Source: Mauremys mutica (Eukaryota > Chordata > Testudines > Geoemydidae). From it: a stretch of 64,000 nucleotides of DNA. This document shows, piece after piece, positions 1 to 7,283 of this stretch (its first letter is position 1; every line of letters starts with the position of its first letter). The notes beneath the pieces are model-generated. The model made no database searches. It saw only the letters and a list, made by a program, of their open reading frames with translations, and was not told where the DNA came from. A program made the translations under genes and the position numbers. The stretch lies in contig NC_059073.1 of assembly GCF_020497125.1 (NCBI RefSeq), positions 11,739,225 to 11,803,224 of the forward strand, written 5' to 3'.

Positions 1-650
1 GCGGCACTGGTCCCTCCTTTGGCATCTCAGACAGATTCCCCGGGTGCCAACTCTCAGTCTCTTACACCTTCTTGGAAACAGAGCTCCTCAAGCTCATCCC
101 AGTGCTGACCCCTGGGATACACCAGTTACTTAAACATACCCTGTCCCAGAACTTCACCCCAAAGGTGTGAAGCATCTGGTTCTAGTTTAACTCCCTCGGT
201 GGTGCACAGCAGTTGTAAAGCAGTCAGCATGCACGTGCACGCACATGCACACACACGTTTTGCACAGTCTAACACCTTTATGCTCTTTTATAGTTAATCA
301 TGTAATGCCCGGGTGAAAACTGCTCATACAAAACAATAAAGACTAAGCACACGTCCCTTCCTATCTCATCCCTTCTTGCGAGTCTTTAGGGACCATTGGT
401 GTCCAGGCAGGGTGTCCCTTCCTTGTGCAGCCTATTGCAGGCTAGCTGGTCTCTCTCCTTCATGGAGTCCCTTACCCAGCTTCTGTGACCTGGCTGTCTC
501 CAACCCCACTCTTCCTCTGCCTGTCTGGCCCTTGTTCCTCTGTGTTTCTTTATTTTAAACCCCTCCTGGACACCTGGCCTCTTTTGTTCCATCGCTCCTA
601 CCTCCTCGCCTCACCCAACTTCAGAGGAATCAGCTAAATTGGTTTCTCTA
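1..650. other. No gene recognised; left flank
   Basis: Mixed-composition DNA without a convincing coding region. A short alternating CA/GT-rich stretch lies near 229-256, and an AATAAA hexamer at 335-340 could be a polyadenylation signal, but no upstream exon is visible to support a gene end. Short reading frames here have no recognisable protein similarity. Confidence 0.5.
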
Positions 651-917
651 AGGCTTTGACTATACTAGCACTTTTGTCGGTCAAGGGTGTGAAAAAACCA
701 TACCCCTGACCAACATAAGTGCCGGTGCGGACAGCGCTACGTGAGCAGAGAGGCTCTCCTGCTGACATAGCTAGCGCCGCTCGTTGGGGGTGCTTTAATT
801 ACGCCAGTGGGAGAGTTCTCTCCCGCCGGCAAAAAGCAGCTACGTGGGAGACCTGACAGTGGCACAGCTGTAGTGGTAGAGCTGTGCGCTGTAAGGTCTG
901 TAGTGTAGACATAGCCT
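651..917. mobile_element. Non-autonomous DNA transposon (MITE), Harbinger-like ends
   Basis: The left end (aggctttgactatactag) and the reverse complement of the right end (aggctatgtctacactac) form imperfect terminal inverted repeats. The interior is GC-rich and has no coding capacity. Related copies sit at 32226-32442 and 45675-45905. A clean target duplication could not be fixed, so the borders are good to a few bases only. Confidence 0.6.
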
Positions 918-1227
918 AATGCTGCAGCTGCTTTTAGCATACTTTTCCGTATCATCATTACCCTCAAGTGTTTCCCATTGTCCCTCTCTGGTGTGTATCT
1001 GCTACAGGGGCTGGCAGCAGTGTTGGATCCACATACTTATAGGTACAAATGATTCGGCAGTTTTTCCCTAATACGACTTCACACTCTCAGTCAGGCTTCA
1101 TAAGTTATACAGAAATAGCCCCACTTCATCACAGAGGGTAACAGCAATGAGAATGTGTTTACACAGGCTAGCAATGGGCGCAGTTTGATTGGTCTGTTAT
1201 TTGTGTTCTGTGATTGGTCACTGTAAA

Positions 1228-1868
1228 TGTGCGGGACTCACCCAGCGGCGCCTCCTGCTGGTTGTCTTGGGGAATTAGCTCATCAGCCTCCGGAGCGCCC
1301 GCTGCAGGCCAGTGTCCTGCTGCCACTTGGCCCCCCATGTCCCTCCCAGACCCAGTGCCCCATTATCTAGGGTGCAGCCCCATGGCCATAGACCCCAGGG
1401 AACGCCCACCCACTATCCCCACCTTGCCTCAGTCTGGGCTACTGCCAGTCCTCATCTAGCCCCCACTCCCTGCAGTATCAGCCACTCATCACTGGCAAGG
1501 AGGGTTTGGACCTGCTGCCTCTGTCTACCCCTGGACTGCCCCCAATACCCATTGGCCTTCTGCTAGGCCACAGCCTGGGGCTTTCCAGGTTGGAGCCTCC
1601 CCAGCTCCTCTGCCTTTCCCCAGCCCTGCTCCACTCAGGTACCCTGTCTCTAGCTCCCTGCAGACAAGCCCATCTCCCTCTACAGCTAGAGACAGACTGC
1701 TGAGCTCCTGGCTCCCAGCCTCTTGTATAGGGCCAGCTGAGGCCTGATTGGGGTGTGGCTCCCAGCTGTGCTTACTTCCCCAATCAGCCTAGCTTTTCCC
1801 CCGCCCCAGCCCTCTGCCAGGGCTGTTTTAAGCCCTTTAGGGCAGGAGTGGGTGACCATCCCGCTACA
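1228..1868 (-). mobile_element. LTR of an endogenous retrovirus-like element, minus strand
   Basis: Read on the minus strand the unit opens with TGTAGCGGGATGG at 1868 and carries CCAAT-type motifs (gattggg) and a weak TATA-like block before a long GC-rich stretch. It resembles the plus-strand LTR that starts at 18960 (TGTAGTGGGGC), so the two are probably one family in opposite orientations. No internal retroviral coding region is attached, which suggests a solo or truncated LTR. The 1228 end is approximate. Confidence 0.55.
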
Positions 1869-2779
1869 GCCACCTAAGTCACGTGCTCTTTAATTGGCGG
1901 ACCGGAAACTTTTAAGACAGGACAATAATTACTACAGAATTGGTGGTATGGATTTCCGTGCTAAAATTCATTAAACTTTCGAGATTCACAAGCCCACACC
2001 CAGCACTCACCTGAATTCCCAAGGATATCTAATAATATGATCCAGTGAAAATGCTACGAATTAGTTTGTTACCCTTTGACCTGCATCAATAATGTGAGCC
2101 AGGACATTTATAGACGTTTGTTCTTCATGAAGATCGGTATACAAACATAGGTATACAAAGGGGGGCTCGCATCGCTGTGCAGTATCAGAACTGGATTATT
2201 CAGTTATCAAAAAAAAAAGCGTAATTGCACTTTTCTTTTGTATGTGTGTATTATAAAATGTACAGGGTAGGTTATGAGGCCTAGGGAATAGCGTAATAAA
2301 TGTCATTCTTGCTGGGAACAGCTCGTGAGCTTGGCATTATGGTGTAATAAAAAGCAGCTGAAAATAGCAAGCTGCTTAAAGGCCAAGGTCTTGCAGCCTT
2401 TCAGTGCTCAGGACGTGAGGAGATCAGATAGTGCAGACAGTGAGAAAAGGGGAAAGAAGTTTGCAGTAAAATTCTTTCTGGTTTTCACACAGAAAGGAAA
2501 TGAACAAAGCAGGGAGGAAGCATCAAGGCAAGAGGGTTTGGGCGGGGCCGGGTTGAAGAAGAGTAGCACAAATTCAATGCAGGGCAGTCAGATGCTGCAA
2601 AAATCTCCCGATGCCCCACACAGAATGGTTTGCAGAATTGAGGCCATGCTAATTAGCAATGAGTGCAATTCAGCGCTGGTGGCACCCACCTGGATATACA
2701 GAGGATGATGGGCTGTGGTACAAGGGTTTTCCCATTGTTAAGATTTGGAGGAGTAAAGTGTGTCTAGGAGTGTGTAGAG
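1869..2779. other. Unrecognised non-coding DNA
   Basis: No repeat family or gene was recognised. A 127-codon open frame at 2325-2708 has no recognisable domain and is probably chance. A run of ten A lies near 2209-2218. Confidence 0.4.
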
Positions 2780-2829
2780 CAGGGATGCCTGGATTCCATG
2801 CCCAGCTCTGCTAGTGACTTTTCCCAGGT
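2780..2829 (+). repeat. MIR-like SINE core fragment
   Basis: The stretch reading 'ctgctagtgactt...aggtcacttaa' matches the conserved core of MIR-type amniote SINEs. It is cut by a hAT insertion at 2838 and resumes at about 3172 (catttactg). Confidence 0.5.
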
Positions 2830-2837
2830 CACTTAAC

Positions 2838-3163
2838 CAGGGGCGGCTCCAGGCCTCAGCACGCCAAGCGCGTGCTTAGGGCGGCATGCCGCGGGGGGCG
2901 CTCTGCCGGTCGCCGGGAGGGCGGCAGGCGGCTCCGGTGGACCTCCCGCAGCCGTGCCTGCGGATGGTCCGCTGGTCCCGCGGCTTCGGTGGAGCATCCG
3001 GAGGCGTGCCTGCGGGAGGTCCACCAGAGCCGCGGGACCAGCAGACCCTCCACAGGCACGTCTGCGGGAGGTCCACCAGAGCCCGTGGGACCGGCGACCG
3101 GCAGAGCGCCCCCCATGGCATGCTGCCGTGCTTGGGGTAGCAAAATCACTAGAGCCGCCCCTG
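2838..3163. mobile_element. hAT-type fold-back MITE with 8-bp target duplication
   Basis: Terminal inverted repeats (caggggcggctccagg and agagccgcccctg) flank a 326-bp GC-rich element. The exact 8-bp duplication cacttaac lies at 2830-2837 and 3164-3171, which is the hAT signature. Internal inverted repeats such as gcgctctgccggtcgcc near 2898 and its complement near 3093 mean much of the element can fold back on itself. This symmetry also explains the mirrored open frames on both strands. No transposase is encoded. Confidence 0.85.
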
Positions 3164-3333
3164 CACTTAACCATTTACTGCCTGATATCTGGAGGCCTGA
3201 CGTGAGGTTTCAGTAATATCTGCAAAGCGTTTAGAAATCGACACCAGCTGAAAGGTGGCAGGGCTAATAGCGTGGGATGTGCCCAAGGGCTGGAATCAGA
3301 CAGCCAAGCTGTGTGTGTGTGAGAGGCTATGGG

Positions 3334-3607
3334 CAGGGCCGGCTTTAGGCCAATAAGAAGGCCCCTTGCCCTAGAGAAGAGCCCCTAATGGCGCCTTTTT
3401 AATTTTTACTCACCCGGCGGCGCTCCGGGTCTTCAGCGGCATTTCAGCGGTGGGTCCTTCACTCGCTCCAGGGGTCTTTGGCAGCGGGTCCTTCAGTGCT
3501 GCGGAAGACCCAGAGCAAGTGAAGGACCCACCGCCAAAGTGCCGCTGAAGACCCAGACCACCGCCGGGTATTCGAATCAGGCCCTGCACTTCCTAAAGCC
3601 GGCCCTG
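3334..3607. mobile_element. hAT-type MITE
   Basis: The ends cagggccggctttagg and cctaaagccggccctg are near-perfect inverted repeats. The flanks gctatggg (3326-3333) and gctatgga (3608-3615) are an 8-bp target duplication with one mismatch. The 274-bp interior contains its own inverted segment around the 'cttcagcgg' motif and no gene. Confidence 0.85.
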
Positions 3608-3862
3608 GCTATGGAGAGGGGGAACCAAGTGCTGGAAAAAAAGTCATATAGCAGGTTCCAGGGGCAGCTCTCTCATGAGCAGCGTTCCCTTGGGCTGGAC
3701 CAAGAGGTATCTTGTATTGACTGACTATCTCTTTGGAATTAGCGGGGTATTAATCACCCATCGTGAGTTGGATTTATTTTTATATTGCACGTTAGCTTGA
3801 AATAAAATTCTAATCCCTATCAGGAGTCGCAGATTTCACAGGGAACTAAGAAAATCAGCTAG

Positions 3863-4285
3863 ATCATAGAATCATAGAATATCAGGGTTGGAAGGGACCT
3901 CAGGAGGTATCTAGTCCAACCCCCTGCTCAAAGCAAGACCAATCCCCAACTAAATCATCCCAGCCAGGGCTTTGTCAAGCCTGACCTTAAAAACCTCTAA
4001 GGAAGGAGATTCCACCACCTCCCTAGGTGACCCATTCCAGTGCTTCACCACCCTCCTAGTGAAAAAGTTTTTCCTAATATCCAACCTAAACCTCCCCCAC
4101 TGCAACTTGAGACCATTGCTCCTTGTTCTGTCATCTGGTACCACTGAGAACAGTCTAGATCCATCGTCTTTGGAACCCCCTTTCAGGTAGTTGAAAGCAG
4201 CTAATCAAATCCCCCCTTGTTCTTCTCTTCTGCAGACTAAACAATCCCAGTTCCCTCAGCCTCTCCTCATAAGTCATAAATCCAT
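3863..4285 (-). mobile_element. CR1 LINE 3' end, minus strand
   Basis: The plus strand opens with 'atcatagaatcatagaat', then 'ggttggaagggacctcagga', the reverse of the CR1 3' untranslated end. The following 400 bp are the reverse complement of the end of the CR1 ORF2 reverse transcriptase region. Reading frames are broken. The related copy at 17661-18290 has the same orientation. Confidence 0.85.
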
Positions 4286-5459
4286 GACCGTCAGCAGTTT
4301 TGCTTAGGTCAAAGCTTGGCATAACCCACTCTCTGTGAGGATAGCTGCTCTGACTGCCAGGGAGCAACTGTGTGTTGGGTGGGATCACCAAGGGGGTGCC
4401 TGAATGCGTAACTGAGGGAAGATATTCCTAATGGTAAGGAAACCTCATCTGCGATCCAGCACTGAGGAGTCAAATATCACGAATGGCCCGCGCTGTCCTA
4501 AGCGAAAGGGAATGTTCTCTCTAAGATATTAACGATGAGGCTTCCAGACCAGGAAGGACAGCTTTCCCAGGCTAGCACACATCAAAGGCATGACCAGAGC
4601 TGTGTGACATCTCCCTGGAAAGCTTGCCCTAAGAATCTCATGGTGTGAGCTGCCAGTTGGTGTCATTTCACCCCCCGCCCTTCAATTTCATTGTATTTGT
4701 GTTTTGAATTAAATGCCTATTTTTGCTTGCAACCCCCCCCGGGGGGCCTGATTCTGACCTCATCTAGGCTGGTGTAAGCCTGGAGAACACGCCACAGAGG
4801 TGAATGGAATTACAATAGGACAGAACTGGTGTAAGTGAGAGACGACTCAGGCTCCAATTTGTCTCATTTTTCAGAGGACATAAAAAAGGCTCAAAACTGA
4901 GCATATATCTACTCAGCTGTGGACTTGGTTTTTCACAGAAACTGGCCCATTTTAACTGAAATGGGGCCCTGGATTAATTTACATGTTTCAGCCCCATTTT
5001 CCATGCTCATTTAGAATCATAGAATCTCAGGGTTGGAAGGGACCTCAGGAGGTCATTTATGGAGGAGGCCTTGAGCATCAATTTGTTTTGCATCAAATTT
5101 CAGCTGGAATCGGACTGGACAATCAAGAATAGTTATTTTACCCCAACTATCTGCACCGGCAGAACTGGGAGGCATTTGGAAAGGTGTCCCAGTGGGACGA
5201 AACCCAAGGATCATTCCTGTTGGGAGAAATGGGGTTGTCGGGTGACAACTAAGAATTTAATTAACGAGTGAGTGGGCATGGAAGGAGAGAGTTCTCCGCC
5301 TCAGACAGCTGGCAGTCGAAATGGAGAAGAGCCAAATGAAGGGAAAATGAAAAGGGTGTCCACGGACATTATTTTTTCCCTTCCTGTTGCATGCATATGG
5401 GCACTGTTTGCTTTACGTTTGTAGCAGGGAGCCAGGCAGGACAGGGAAAGGCTCTAGGC
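4286..5459. other. Mostly unrecognised DNA with a CR1 scrap
   Basis: A run of C followed by a run of G lies near 4733-4746. A 45-bp piece of the CR1 3' terminus (agaatcatagaatctcaggg...) lies at about 5012-5058. No gene was recognised in the remainder. Confidence 0.45.
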
Positions 5460-5845
5460 CAGGGGTGGCCAACCTGAGCCTGAGAAGGAGCCAGAATTTA
5501 CAAATGTACATTGCCAAAGAGCCACAGTAATACGTCAGCAGCCCCCCATCAGCTCCCCCACCCCGCTCCCAGCACCTCCCAATCAGCTGTTTCGTGGTGT
5601 GCAGAAGGCTCTGGGGGAGGAGCGAGGACACAGCAGGCTCAGGGGAGGGGGAGGGAAGGGGTGGAGTGGGAGTGGGAGGGGCAGGGCCTGTGACAGAGCC
5701 AGGGGTTGAGCAGTGCGCACCCCCCGGCACATTGGAAAGTTGGCGCCTGTAGCTCCAGCCCCGGAGTTGGTGCCTGTACAAGGAGCCGCATATTAACTGC
5801 TGAAGAGCCGCATGTGGCTCCAGAGCCACAGGTTGGCCACCCCTG
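5460..5845. mobile_element. hAT-type MITE with exact 8-bp target duplication
   Basis: The inverted ends caggggtggccaacctg and caggttggccacccctg bound 386 bp. The flanks ctctaggc at 5452-5459 and 5846-5853 are identical. A sister copy of the same family sits at 32694-33106. The interior is rich in GC and GA and has no transposase. Confidence 0.88.
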
Positions 5846-6054
5846 CTCTAGGCAGGGGCCTTGCAGTGAAGCAAACAAAGCGAGCAGCTTCCCTGTTCTA
5901 ATAAGGTTCCTGGTTCAGTGTTAGAAGAAAGCGACTCTTCCTGTGATTCTTCCCTCCCACCTCCTTTTGAATGGGCATTTCCTTTTGTTTTTAACCATTT
6001 CTATTCCAGCATTGCCATCCCAAGCAGTCACATATTACGAGTCAGGTCCCCCAA

Positions 6055-6387
6055 TGTGGGAATAGAATGTGAGATGCTGAGATTGTTTAGGCTTCTGGGC
6101 TGGGAACTGTGTGTGAAGGGCTGGCCTTGGGCTCATTCTCATTGGCCAGCTAATTGTAAATAGGATGATAAGTCAGACAGGTGTGTAGGATGATAATTAC
6201 CCTATGGGTTACAGCTGTGGCTGTGTGGGTTTGATTAATTAGTTAGTAATTGTGACTGCTTACCATGTGGTATATAAGAGCATGCTGGGAATGAATAAAC
6301 ATATATGCATACGCACACACGCTGTCTCTCTCTGCTTGGGATCACATTGAATGTTGAACTTTGCTCCTGCTCTCATGCGATGCAACA
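6055..6387 (+). repeat. 5' LTR of the GOLGA3-carrying retrovirus
   Basis: The LTR starts TGTGGGAATAG and ends GATGCAACA. Base-by-base reading against 10198-10530 shows no difference over 333 bp. A TATA box (TATATAA) lies at 6271-6277 and the AATAAA signal at 6294-6299. The 20-odd bases from TATA to AATAAA place the signal at or before the probable start of R, so the U3/R/R-U5 borders cannot be fixed from sequence alone. Confidence 0.95.
6271..6299 (+). promoter_or_regulatory. LTR core promoter and polyadenylation hexamer (5' copy)
   Basis: TATATAA at 6271-6277 is followed by AATAAA at 6294-6299. In the 5' LTR the TATA box would start proviral transcription. The same signals in the 3' LTR are at 10414-10420 and 10437-10442, where AATAAA would direct 3' end formation. 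Confidence 0.75.
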
Positions 6388-7283
6388 AATGGTGGAGAAG
6401 CTGCGGGCCATAGTATCGCTGGCCTGAAAAAAAAAAAAAAGGAAAAAAAAAAAAAAAAAGGCGTCTGAGATCCCCCGCCGCAGGAGGGGGAGAGAGGCGG
6501 AGGAGCCGCGCTCCGGAAAACTTCCCGGCGCTGTGAAGACGCAGCGGGCAGGGGGCTGAGCGGGGGGGGGGGCTCGGGCCCCACCTGGCCCCTGTTCCTG
6601 AGCCAGCGCTGATGCCTTGCGGTATCGTCCCTGCCAGGCGCTTGTCACAGGTGCTGGAGCGGCGTTCCCGGGGCGGCGGAGTCTAACAGGGCTCTGGTGT
6701 CACCTGCAACAAAAACAAAACGCCTTTGCAAGGGCTTTTCCGAAAGCTCCAGTGAGAAATGCCGCGCTCAGCCTGGGTGCACTCAGTGAATCTTCAACTA
6801 GTGTCTGCGCGGCTCCCTCTTGGCAAGTTTGGAGCGTGGCAGAGAGAGGAGAGATCAGGAGTCATAGGAACGGGAGCTACGTGCGTTTGTTACTTACAGG
6901 CAATTTGAATCTGTATTTAAATTGGAGAAAGGTCTGGAAAAAAATCCGTGTGTGTGGAGGAGAAGAGGCAGAAGTCAGCCAGTCAAAAGCCTGTGTATGT
7001 GTGAGAGTTTATAAGGGAGCAATATTTTCTGACGTGCGATTCTACACTTGGAAACAAAAGTGAAGCATGTTGCATGGAGCAGATTTTACCTTGTGTTTGT
7101 AAAATGACTTTGAGGTCTAAGAAATAACCCGTTGATATAAAAACAAAGAATAATAAAAAAAAACACTCATGTTGCCATAAAAAAAAAAAGGGGGGGGGGG
7201 CGCACCTGAGCTCAGTGTTGAGCGGCAAGCTGCAGGGCGTCTGAAAAGGGAGGCACACCCGAACTCAGAGGTGAGCAGCTAAT
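6388..7283 (+). other. Retroviral leader, probably including packaging signal
   Basis: This 896-bp untranslated region lies between the 5' LTR and the fusion frame. It holds two A-runs split by GG at about 6427-6459, a G-run near 6562-6571, another A-run/G-run junction near 7180-7200, and a candidate splice donor GAG|GTGAGC at 7270/7271 just before the start codon. Packaging elements are expected here by position. No conserved motif could be named. An internal frame at 6617-7063 has no recognisable similarity. Confidence 0.6.
6390..6407 (+). promoter_or_regulatory. Presumptive tRNA primer binding site
   Basis: Two bases after the LTR end comes TGGTGGAGAAGCTGCGGG, starting with the TGG that pairs with tRNA CCA ends. 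The first nine bases complement the common vertebrate tRNA-Ala end (...TCTCCACCA), but the later bases fit less well, so the primer identity is tentative. Confidence 0.5.

Noticed and set aside
335..340. Gene 3' end at an AATAAA hexamer
   Set aside because: The hexamer is common by chance and no upstream coding exon is visible in the window.
2833..3216. Cluster of open frames on both strands near 3 kb
   Set aside because: Produced by the palindromic hAT MITE at 2838-3163; translations mirror each other.
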